Assembly (NCBI RefSeq): GCF_000002075.1
Contig: NW_004797883.1
Span: 165,338 to 229,337 of the forward strand
Reading direction: 5' to 3'
DNA: 64,000 nt
DNA from: Aplysia californica
Lineage: Eukaryota > Mollusca > Gastropoda > Aplysiida > Aplysiidae
Positions within the stretch are counted from its first letter, which is position 1; each line of letters begins with the position of its first letter. This document shows positions 32,626 to 45,300 of the stretch, piece after piece. A model generated the notes under the pieces. That model did not search any database. It saw nothing but the letters and a program-made list of their open reading frames with translations, and was not told the origin of the DNA. Both the position numbers and the translations under genes were made by a program.

Positions 32626-35600
32626 CTAAGGAAAAAGAAATTCATAAGTTTGTATTATTATAATAATCCAAAATTACATTTCTATAACGCACATCCATGC
32701 TCTCCAGCAAGCTCTATGCACTTCACAGCTATCATTACCCCAGCAAACCCCCGAACCTGTCCCCGTGGTTTTGTGCACCCCACATAATTTAACAAAGTTT
32801 GATCATTTTTTGCATAATTTCTGATTATTTTCCTTCATCATTCTTTGTTAAAATTAACAGAATCGCACAATTTCACATTTTTGGGCTCAGTTTGCATAAT
32901 TTCATAATTTTTTTTTTCGTAAAACCGTGGGGATAGCCCTGAACGAATCAAAACATTCCCAGCTTCCCTGGATGCGTACAGTACAAGAAACTGATCAAGC
33001 ACTCAAACATCGAACAAACTGACGCAAGTTTTCCTTGTCTATAGCCATTCTATAGCATTCCCATCGGGGTGAAGAGACGGAAAATTTATGTAATGTGCCT
33101 TTCCCAAGGGCACAGGGTAATGGATTGACCCCATGACCTTTCGAGACAAAATTAGAAACACCGTAATCAGAGAAAAGGTGGGCACAAATGATGGAGAATC
33201 AAAGGGTTTGGACGTCTCATGCGATTACCAACACACCATCCAGCACAACGTGCCTACATAAAAAAATTCGATGGCAACAAGGCTAGAGGGCGACCGAGAA
33301 AGACCTGGATAGATGGAGTCAGGGAAACATTAACCACCCACGGCATCCCCCTGACCCAAGCTCTCCGGCTGGCGACAGAGAGACGTCTCTTTCTTCCCGC
33401 AACACCCAAAAGGGTATAAGCGGTGGATAAAAGTAAAGAAAAAGTAAAGACCTTTCGGTTGCAAGCCCAGCAGCCTATTAAAACTCAGCAAAGATAGTAC
33501 ATAACAAGATGGGCCACTCAGCCAAAAAAGTGTCCGCCGGAAGTCCGCTCTTTGCTTCAGATGGCGCTGCAGTCTGTTTTGAAGCTCTCTTTCGTTTTTC
33601 CAAAAGAAGAATAGGAATAGCACCTCCTTGCGTGCGCAGATCGACTGCTGTTCATTAGCAGTTTGGGTTCGTTCAGTGCGGAGTTTTAGAGGGATTTAAA
33701 AATTTTAATGACCTCTCGCCTTTCATTCTAAAGTCAAATTGCACGAAGAAAACAATCACCCCTTCCTCCGGAACAGGTTTTTTGTCAGCGTAACCATTTC
33801 AAAAAAGCGTTCTTCCGAAATTTATCCAAAAACTTGGTAGTTTCACCTTGATTTTTTAAACTCAAGTAGGTTAACTCTGTTCGCAAAAGGTGCACGTTTG
33901 CGAAGAGGGCGCCACCGAATTTTGAGGACACTTTTTTAATTGGCTCAAAGAGAGGAGTGGCCCCTCTTGTTATGTAGACTCTTTGAACTCAGTCAAAGGA
34001 ACGCACACAGTGGACTTCAATGAAAAATACTCAGAGAGGAATTCCCTCTCTCTTTTTCTCTTTCCCTCATTTTCTCGTTTTTCCTTATCAAACAAAGCTT
34101 CACTTTGACAAAAATTTGCTAATTCGCTAAAATATTTATACCATTGTGAGGACTGGCAAGGCATCCCACAACCACTGTCAATATCACTATTAGCCTTAGA
34201 TTTCTCAAAGATAGTCAATTACCAGTACACTGTGGCAAATTATTCTTCGGTTTTAATAAGTTTTTGTTTTAGTAAGAGTTTTACGGCGCTCGCAACTGCA
34301 TAATATGGTCATATTATTATGAGCGTGCGAAAAAAGGTTGGTTCTGTTCACAACAGTACAGAACCAACCTTTTATCGCACACTCATACGACCTTATGCAG
34401 TTGCGACCACCGTTTTAGTACCGGGTAAGTTTCCTTCCCGTAAGCCAATCAGAATCTATCACATCAAAAAGAATGCAAGGGAAAATCCACTAGAAAAAGT
34501 TGATTGACTGTCGCCTCGGAACTATTGTGAGGCAGCGTGGTAAAATCAGGCTCTCCTCAATTTTTGGACATGTAGTAATTGGTATCATCTTAAAGCTTGT
34601 TCGCATGTCTTTATTTTGATGAAAAAAATATGCATTTATCTTGAATACAAGTCGAGATATTTGCGAAAGAAGGAGGTGGAGTTGAGTCGTTTTCAGAGGT
34701 AAAATTAGTGAGAAAATGGCCACCGAAGATTAGTTATTTCCTTAGCTTAAGAGTCCGTGGTAACTGAAAATTTACATTTTTTGTGCCTTTAATCAAAGTT
34801 TTTCAGAAAAATCCACACAGAAATGAGTTCTTTAATGGGTTTGAAAGGTGTTGAGACAAAAAAAAATTTGATAAAAATTCACAAACTTGCGGAAAAAATG
34901 CAAGTTTCTTCACTTTGATTATTTTGACGAGAGCCTGATTCCACCGCGCTGCCTCACATATTGTCCAGAGTGTAGTCAACCCTTCCAGCCCCAGCCATTT
35001 GTGTGCACTCCCTAACCCTAGTCCCAGCCATTTGTGTGCACTCCCTAACCCCAGCCCCAGCCATTTGTGTGCACTCCCTAACCCCAGTCCCAGCCAATAC
35101 AGCAGTATTTGGGAAAAAGAGGCATGCATTCTAAAATGTGATGTAGTATCTTTGTAATCAGGTTTGGATAATAACGTATAACAATGTTTAAAGGTAAATG
35201 AATAAATATAATGAAAATTAAAGTTCAATTAGGTTCGTTAATTTCGAAAAATGCGCAAATTCGGTACCCCCGAAACTGAGAATATACGCTCTTGGGACGG
35301 TGGGAGGTACAAGCACTGCTGAAAATGTATGCGCTTGGGGCTGGAAGGGTTAAGTAAAGAGGGAACTTTGGACAAAACAGTTCTAAGGCGACCAAATGTC
35401 ATAAAAAAAAGCATTATCAAAAATGTTCCTTTTACCTTGGATGATTTGATCTTGTGAATGCCCGTTGGTTCAGATGGCAACTTGAAGTGTCCTTCCATTT
35501 CAAACTTGCTTTGAGGGCCTCTGACAATGACTTCGAGCATTATGGAATTCTGAAATACATATCACAGCAATATGTGTCACGACGCGGTGGAATCAGGCGC

Positions 35601-38600
35601 GTAAATTTAGGGGGCATTTTGAGTTATTGGTATCTTCTTAAAACCTGTCTATTTTCCTTGCTTTTGATGGAAGAAATATCCATTTATCTGGAATGTAAGT
35701 CAAGACATTGGCGATTGGAGGAAGTGGGGGTCGCCTGGTTTCAGAGGTAAAATAAGTGAGTAAATGACCGCATAAGTTGCATTACTTCCTTTGCTTGAGA
35801 GGCCGTGGAAACTGAAAATTTACATCTATTATGCCTTTAATCAACGTTTTTCAAAAAAATCCACACATAAATGTGTTCATTAATGGGCATGAAAGATGTT
35901 GAGCAAAAGAAAAAAAAATCGATAAAAATTCCCAAACCAACGGAAAAATGCCAGTTTCTTCACTTTAATTATTTTGACGATAGCCTGATTTCACCACGCT
36001 GCCTCACATATTGAGACAGTTCAGATCCTTTCAATGGAACGCAACAGTGGAAAAAAACAGCAGTTTCATTTAATGAGCAGTGTATATCGTCTTAGATGAC
36101 GAGATTGAATTGTGGTCAGGCTACAAGACTCACAATTGTGAGGTGGTCGGTGGTCTAGTGGTTAGGCTACAGGACTCACAATTGTGAGGTTGTCGGTGGT
36201 CTAGTGGTTAGGCTACAGGACTCATAATTGTGAGGTTGTCAGTGGTCTAGTGGTTAGGCTACAGGACTCACAATTGTGAGGTTGTCGGTGGTCTAGTGGT
36301 TAGGCTACAGGACTCATAATTGTGAGGTTGTCGGTGGTCTAGTGGTTAGGCTACAGGACTCACAATTGTGAGGTTGTCGGTGGTCTAGTGGTTAGGCTAC
36401 AGGACTCATAATTGTGAGGTTGTCGGTGGTCTAGTGGTTAGGCTACAGGACTCAAAATTGTGAGGTTGCGGGTTCAGGAGTTTGAGCTGCAGGCCCGACG
36501 TTGTGTCCTTGAGAAAGGTACTTTACACGAATTTTCCTCTCTTCACCCAAAGTTCAAATAGGTTTGGTCAGAACACAATTATAACTTTCAAATCCAGCCT
36601 AGTATTCTTAAATAGGGACAAAAACAATTTCCAGACTTGTATATTCCTGATGTGGCTTTCATTTTAATGCTTTGCTCTGTTCCTCAATTTAAATAATTTC
36701 CATCTCTAGACTTGACGGTCAGGCAAGCATTCCAGTATCGAAGCAGTACAGGTGCTCGCTCTCTTCCTATTGACATAGGGTCAACGTTCTCTAAGATGGT
36801 CCCTTTTATTTATTTAGTAGAGGTTTTATGGCGCTCGCAACTGCGTAAGATCATATGAGTCTATTTTGACTTTCAAGGCACCCTGGAAATAGCGGGTCAC
36901 AAGAGTATGACAAACATACAAAAGAAGTAGAGGAAAAATGACGATAGTAAGGATTAGGAAGTTCCGAAAGAAAAAGCAGCAGTTCCCTGTTGTAGTTCAG
37001 GCACAGTTATGAGCATGGCATAGTTGAATCAGCCCATTTACAATTCTACTGTGCATAAGAACGAGAAATGTCCCCCCCCTTTGGGAATAGCCTAAAGACA
37101 CTTCAGTGGTACTGCCCCCAGAGGGGGGGGGGGGGGGGGGAAAGGGCAGATGGTCACTAACTGTCAAGGGAAAAAGTGGTTGTCTTAAACAGGTGAACAC
37201 CTTGGACAGAGTCATGACAATATTTTGTAACTTGCAAGGGAGAAAGAGGGAAGTGGTCATTTGTAAAGGTGATTGTCTTGAACAGGTTGCCGTAAGCGCA
37301 GGTCTGATAGTAAATCTTCTGATTTCCTTCTGGCCATTGTTCCACATTGCTTATCTAAGCTTGGAGTAGATGTCAGCATCTGGGAAGAAATAGCTGAGGA
37401 CAGGAAAACATGGAGGAAAATGATAAAGGAAAGAACTATAATGCTCGAGAGCAGCCTTAGAAACAACCAGGCTGAGAAGCGCCAACGTCGAAAGGAAAAC
37501 AGCGGAAATACAGAGCTTCGATCTACGTCACTGACATGCAAGCACTGCGACAGAATCTGCGCTTCAAACAGGAAGAATTAGCTATTTTTTGTTTTGTTTT
37601 TGTAAAGTGTTTTACGGCGCTCGCAACTGCATAAGGTCATATGAGCGCACGGGACACACCTAATATTTTCAGTTGGTAGGAAATTTTGAATTTCGCCCGG
37701 GTGGCGGCCGAAGCCTACTCTTATCGATTTTAGACCACCAAGGGATCTTTAACGTGTGCAACTTGCACACGGGCCTCCGAGATTTTTCGCCCTTGTCCGA
37801 GAAGGCTAGGTGTAGATATTTCCTACCAGAAGATCAGGGGTGTGGCAGAAAGACAGCAGTAAGGAGGAGCCAAGGAGTAGCAGTAGAAAGGCTGCAGAAA
37901 GAGTCAGGAGCCCAGAGGAGGGGGCAAAGGAGGTGAGGGGGGTGGGGGCAGAGAGTGGAATTGAAAGCAGACAACAGAACATTGCTAGAGAGCAGGAAAG
38001 GAGGTGAAAGGAGACAAATTTAGAGAAGAAAATTTTTCGGTCGCTACCCGGATTCGAACCGCGGACTTTTGAATGAATTAGCTATGAAGGAAGCTGAATG
38101 AAGACAGCCGTGAGACCATCTTAAGCTAAATCGACCGTCTGCACAGACAAAAAGAGCCCTATATTGTTCCACAGAAATCATAACGCCATTTTATTGCATT
38201 TAATACTGAGAGACTGTTTTCAAAATTCTTTCACCATAATTTGTCTTCACTTTAACTGATTCCGTCCATTCGGCAGCTGACAGCGGCTCTGAGTTTTTCC
38301 GCTGCCTCCATTCGGCCGCTGTGAGCGGCTCAACGAAATCCAAAACAAAGGTGCACTTTTTAACATAGTTCCTACTTTTTAAGTTGTCGAAAGGAAGTAG
38401 AACTTGTAAACAGACCTGACCTCAATCTCTGAGCGCCAATATCGATCGAAACTCCACGAAATTTTTGCAAAATTCGTTGTTTTGTTGTTGCGATGTAGGC
38501 TAGATCTAAGGGTAAACAACACGGAGCCTGGTATAAGAAAAAGGCTCTTCAAAGAAAGATATTTAACTAAATTTGTGAAATTCTTGCATAAATGTGTGCT

Positions 38601-39203
38601 AGGGTGATATTGCTACAATGTTGTGTTGATTCTTATGGATTATAAGGACTTGTAGAGCTGAGAAAATGCGGTAAGTCGAAATTTTCGAAGAGCTGTTGAG
38701 CAATTTTTTTTTCTCATTCGTTTTTGTCAGAAGGAAAATGTAATACAAACAGATTATAGGTCATTGTCATTGATAGAAACAGATTCTTCTATTTATTCCC
38801 ATCAGTTTGATATATGACAATACATATTAGAGAACCTTAGAGCTTCACAGTAATGCATTAAATAAATGCACCCCAGATCTAAAACTGAGCAGGGAAAAAT
38901 AGCTCTGTCCAGAGCCTGAAAAAATCATGGACGGAATCAGTTAATCTGTGCCTACGTCGTCTCTACAACGCTACAATGTTACCTACCTTGCAGGCTACCC
39001 AAATGTTCTGCTCAACTTTCACCATAGCAACGATGGCGGGACCTCTGAATTCTTGTCGCAGCACGGTGAAACAGGAAGACTCCATGTCGTAAACACTCAG
39101 ATACCTTTTGTTACTGGACTGCACTGCCTCACAGATCCAAATGTTCCAGCGACCCATCGTCTGAAGTAAGTAAGTAAGTCAGTAAGTCAGTAAGTAAGTC
39201 AGT

Positions 39204-39256
<53 letters not shown>

Positions 39257-39261
39257 AAGCC

Positions 39262-39336
<75 letters not shown>

Positions 39337-42300
39337 TTCTTCAGTGTTCAAGGCCATTGGCTCACTTCACATCATATAACACACGCATTTGTTAATTGAC
39401 AAAGAAAGTCGCTCACACAAGTAACTGACAGAGAAAGTCGCTCACACAAGTAACTGACAGAGAAAGTCGCTCACACAAGTAACTGACTGAGAAAGGTGCT
39501 CACACAAGAACAGAACATGAGACACACGTCACTGACTGACAGCCTCACCTCACAAGCATAGACACACGTGATCTCAAGAATCACACTCGCTGCCTCCATC
39601 CAGACCAGGTCGTGAAGAAGCAGAAACTGCGGCCGCTTCATCCTCTCCATGATCTCCGTGGCTCTCGGACGCTGGTCGGCTTTCAGGGCCCAGCAGGCAC
39701 CCATCAGCTCCTCCATATACGGAAAGTTACAGTGAATTCTGCAGTTCTGAAAATCAAATCAAATTATAGGTATAAGTTTGTCAAATTTAAATGAAATTTC
39801 ATTTTAAGTAGATTTTGAAATTTCATTTGAAATAAATTTTAAAAAATTCATATTAAGTAAATTTTAAAAATTTCATTTTAAGTAAAATTTTTTAAATTTC
39901 ATTTAAAGTAAATTTTACAAATGCTCAATACATCTGAGCACTCTCTTAGTGAAAAAGAAGAAATGATGAAATCTATAGTTTGGCGCATTATATTAACCAA
40001 TACAATAGAAACTAAAGTATATACACAATGACCAATCTAACTGATACACAATGACCAATCTAACTGATACACAATGACCAATCTAACTGATACACAATGA
40101 CCAATCTAACTGATACACAATGACCAATCTAACTGATACACAATGACCAATCTAACTGATACACAATGACCAATCTAACTGATACACAATGACCAATCTA
40201 ACTGATACACAATGACCAATCTAACTGACAAAAACTGAAAGAGAAACAAAATAGTCCAGAACCAGCAAAACAGGCTGGAAGTGGCGTCGGTGGCCTAGTG
40301 TGGCGTCGGTGGCCTAGTGTGGCGTCGGTGGCCTAGTGTGGCGTCGCTGGCCTAGTGTGGCCTCGGTGGCCTAGTGTGGCCTCGGTGGCCTAGTGTGGCC
40401 TCGGTGGCCTAGTGTGGCGTCGGTGGCCTAGTGTGGCGTCGCTGGCCTAGTGTGGCCTCGGTGGCCTAGTGTGGCCTCGGTGGCCTAGTGTGGCCTCGGT
40501 GGCCTAGTGTGGCGTCGGTGGCCTAGTGTGGCGTCGCTGGCCTAGTGTGGCGTCGGTGGCCTAGTGGTTAGGTTCTCGGACTCGCAACCGTAAGGTCGTG
40601 GGTTCGAATCCCGTTAGGGGCCCGACTTTGTGTCCTTCGGAAAGGCACTTTACACTAATTTTTCTCACTTCACCCAGGTGGGAATGGGGACCCAGCTATA
40701 GACAGTGTCTTGTCAGTTTGTTAGTGTTTGAGCGCTTAACAGCTGCTTGCACTGCATACTTCCTGGAAAGCTGAGAATGTTTCTGAGTGTTCTATGTTTT
40801 TTTGTTTTTGTAAAGTGTTTTACGACACTCGCAACTGCATAAGGTCATATGAGCGCGCAGGACACACCTAATATTTTCAGTCGGTAGGAAATTTTGAATT
40901 TTGCCCGGGTGGCGGCCGAAGCCTACTCTTATCGATTTTAGACCACCAAGGGATCTTTAACGTGCGCAACTTGCACACGGGCCCTCCGAGATTTTTCGCC
41001 CTTGTCCGAGAAGGCTAGGTGTAGATATTTCCTACCAGAAGATCAGGGGTGTGGCAGAAAGACAGCAGTAAGGAGGAGCCAAGGAGTAGCAGTAGAAAGG
41101 CTGCAGAAAGAGTCAGGAGCCCAGAGGAGGGGGTAAAGGAGGTGAGGGGGTGGGGGCAGAAAGTGGAAATGAAAGCAGACAACAGAACATTGCTAGAGAG
41201 CAGGAAAGGAGGTGAAAGGAGACAATTTTAGAGAAGAAAATTTTTCGGTCGCTACCCGGATTCGAACCCGGGACCTTTGAATGAGAGGCGAACACCTTAA
41301 CCTCTAGGCCACAAGAGCCCCCTGAGTGTTCTATGGTCTGCTGGGAGTAATAATATATAGCGTAAAACGCATAGAGCCTGCTGTGGAGTGGGGATATGCG
41401 CTATACAAATGTGTCACGACGCAGTGGAATCAGGCGCTCGTCAATTTTGGGGCATGTGAAGTTACTGATATCATCTGAAAACTTATTCATTTGCCTTGCT
41501 TTCAATGAAAAAAATGTCCATCTACCTTGAATTGACGTCGAGATATTTGCGATTGAAGAAGGTGAGGTAGTCTGGTTTCAGTTGTTAAATTAATGAGAAA
41601 ATGGCCACTAAAGTTTGGTAACTTTAATAGCTTAAGAATAAGAGGCCTTGAAAACTGAAAATTACATACTTTGTGCCTATAAAAAAGATTTTTCAGTAAA
41701 ATTCACATGGAAATGTGTATTCATATGAACATAAAAGGTGTTTAGCCAAAAAACAAAATTTTGATAAAAACTGCCAAACTGATGGAAAAATGCCTTTTTC
41801 TTCGATTTCATTATTCTGACGAGCGCCTGATTTCACCACGATGCCTCACAAAAACTATTTTATCATTGTTGTGCATGAATGAGATTTGGCAGGTTGGTAT
41901 CGGTTAAAACAAAATTACAATTTGGCAAATAAGTTAGTTTGCAGTTGCCTACAAGTATCTGGCATGTTGACGATGTCCATCATGTCGAAACCAGAATACA
42001 ACGTGCAACTTGATGTCCTGTTCTACTTTGTGTGGTTTTGTGGAGGCAAGCTAGGTCTAGTATTTTTGTTGTAGAAAAGTTGAGCAAATTCAAATACTTG
42101 GGCAGCATTTTCACAGGAAAATTAGACAGAGAAAAAGAGACTAGAGGCCAGAAAGCCAGCGCAGTCAGCTATCAACTCGCCCCTCTCCTGAAACATCTCA
42201 ATATCCCCCATGAGCACCAAGGCGAAGCTCATCAACGCCATTTTCCTTCCAACACTCACATATCAGTGCCAGACATGGACTCTAACAAAAGCCCTAGAGA

Positions 42301-45300
42301 GGAAACTGGTCACATGCGAGATGAAATGTTTAAGAAGAGCGAGTAACAAGACAAGAAGAGACAAAATAAAAAATGAAATCATAAGGGACACCGTGGGAGC
42401 AACACCAGTCCTACCACACATTGAAAAACAAAAAGTGAAGTGGTTCGGACACCTCACGCGGATGCCCTCAAACCATCCAGCTCTGGGAGCATAAAACACT
42501 AAATTTTCTGGATGGAGACCTAGAGGAAGACCAAGGCGACGCGTGGAACGAATCTGATGCAAACACTCTCAGAGCTCACGGGATGTCCCTCCTACAGGCC
42601 ACTCACCTTGCTTCAGGCAGACGTTTGAGTCTCCCCGCGACACTCACCGGTACAAGCGGGAAAAAAAAGTAAAGTTGTAGAAAACACAACAACAAATTCA
42701 TATTAACACTTTGCCATCACAAGGCACATTTAGTCAAAACTCTTGCCATCAAAGGCAAAGGCATTTTGGGGAAAATCCAAAGAAACTGCGTGGTAAACAT
42801 GGCCGATCGGCGAGATGTGACGGCAAAATGTTAAATACCTTGATGTGGGTGGTTGGTGGGTGCTCTGGTGTGTTTGTTTCTTCTTTCCTATCACACAGCT
42901 AGTGTCTTTATCTCCCCTTCTTCTTTCTTATGTTTGTTACTCTCTTGTAACACCTTTAATCTTCTGGCGCTCATATGACCTTATGCAGTTGCGAGCGCCG
43001 TAAAACTCTTTCAAAAACTAAAAACGAAATACCTTGATATGAAGAGGGACAGACTCTTCCACTGTCAACAGGGCTGCCGACGTCCTTTTCACATTGGCAG
43101 CCGGAGGTATGCCCATCACGACTTCAATCATCACCATGGAAAACGAGAAGATGTCGATCTGAAAAAAATAATAAAATAAAAAATTACACTTTTACAGGTA
43201 GCATGCAGGGTTGAACTGGGGAAGGCTGTACTGTTAGGAAGTATGGGGGGGGGGGGGGGGGCTCCCCCGGGTAAAGTGGATTCATGGTATAGTGATGCCT
43301 CCACTCGCCGCGGGACAGTGAGTCGTCCAACAGGTCAACCCACAAGTCGTGCTACTTAGTATTTTCGATAAGCATTCCGGTTGAAAACAATCTGTGAGAT
43401 AAAAGTATGCTATACAGGATATGTCCGACTAACATCAAACAAGTGCACACATATTAAGAAAAGATAAAACATACAGATGCAATCACAAAAACACTACCCC
43501 CATACAAGCAAAATTTGCATCTCTTTCTGTTCCCTCCTACCAACTCGTCTTGGCCCAGTAGGTTAGATACTAATACTAACAAAGTCACCACATTAGTATG
43601 AGACTTTGTGCAAACTTTCGGAACCTTCGGTGACACTGTAAAGATGACTCCACTAGGGAGCGGGACAAAGGGTGCCCACCTGGTGACTCGACAGAGCTGA
43701 GGAATGTAGGACTAACATGATCTAAACAATTAACTACTAACCAGTTGTGGCAGCCATCTCCAGTTGGGGGTATGACATCACTTAGATGTGAAACTCACCA
43801 AAAAAAAACGTCATAAGAGTGAAGAAACATATTTATTAATGTATTTATCTATATATGAAACATTTTCCTGAGTGTTTACTCTATGACTAACAGCTAATTT
43901 CAAAACCCAAAATGTAGAACACTTTGTTGTTATTACTAAACACAAAAGCGCCAGATGATAGAATTGGGCAGGGTCCAAAATAAAAATGAAAAAATCACAC
44001 TTTTATTTGTCCCAGAAGGCACTTTGGTTTACAATGGCAAACATACATAGATACATACATACATAAAATAAATACATACATACATAAATATATTCACAAA
44101 CACAAACATTAGTACATAATATAACACAAATAAAGAACAGTTTACAAACATGCCATTGTCGGTAGCCACTGTGCAGCGCCCTGTATTTTGAGCTAGGGAG
44201 ACAAAATGAGTGACTTCTCCGATTCAAACCTTACGGAAATATTTACATCACCCTTATAGGTGAAGTTTTTACAATTTATATGTATGAATTAATAAAAGAC
44301 AGGTTACAGTTAAAGAATATGGCATCCATAGAAAATCTACACATTTGACCCTAATGTCGATTTTTGGCCAATATCTTCTCCATTTGTGCATTGCGAGAAG
44401 TAACTTATTTTGTCAGCATGCCTCTATTCTTTGCCATATCGACAGACCGAAGGGCTAGAACCCAAATGGCCGCTGGATCGGAAAAGTAAAGTAAAAGTAA
44501 AGTAAGTCAGCATGCCTCATATATAATAGAAACATTTGCAGCTTCCTGGTAAACATTCAGAGTGAGCAGTCAGTTTAAAGCCATTTGAATACAAACGTAC
44601 GGACAAAATCTTCCCCTGTCTTAAAGGTGTTGCTCCCACGGTGTCCCTTATGAATTCATCCCACCTGGGTGCAAGAAGTGAGAGAAATGGGTTGTCTTCC
44701 CCAAGAGTACAACATTAGGCCCTTTTTTAGTTTTAGTAAGAGTTTTATGGCACTTGCAACACAATACGGTCATATAAGTGCCGAAGATTAGAGGAGTTAC
44801 AAGGGAGTAACAAACACAAAAAAAGAAGGAGGGGAGATAAAGGCGATAGATGTTTGATAGGAAAGAAGGAGCAAGCCACACCAGAGCACCGGCCAACCAC
44901 CCACCATTAAGCCCTGACCAGAACTTAAACCCACAACCTTACAGACATGAGTCCAGCAGCCTAACCTCTAGACACTTTACTTTACTTTATTTTTCCGATC
45001 CAGCAGCCATTTGGGTTTTAGCCCTTCGGTCTGTCGATATGGCAAAGAATTGACAGGTTTTAATCAGCTGTGCTTTGTCGCTGTATAGAGGGTTTCCGAT
45101 GTCTGGGGAGGCAGGTAGGTAGGTGCTACGCAGGTCACAAAGTGCTGGGCAGTTAAAGAAATAATAATAATGATAATAATAATAATAATTTATAATAATA
45201 AATGTGAGGAGTGCTGGCAAAATGAGTTACTAGTCACAATCAATAAATGGAGATATTGGCCGACAAATCGACACTCGGGTCAAACGTGTACATTTTCTAT

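Noticed and set aside
36125-36480. CRISPR-like array
   Set aside because: No distinct spacers; units are contiguous copies of a SINE head in an animal genome.
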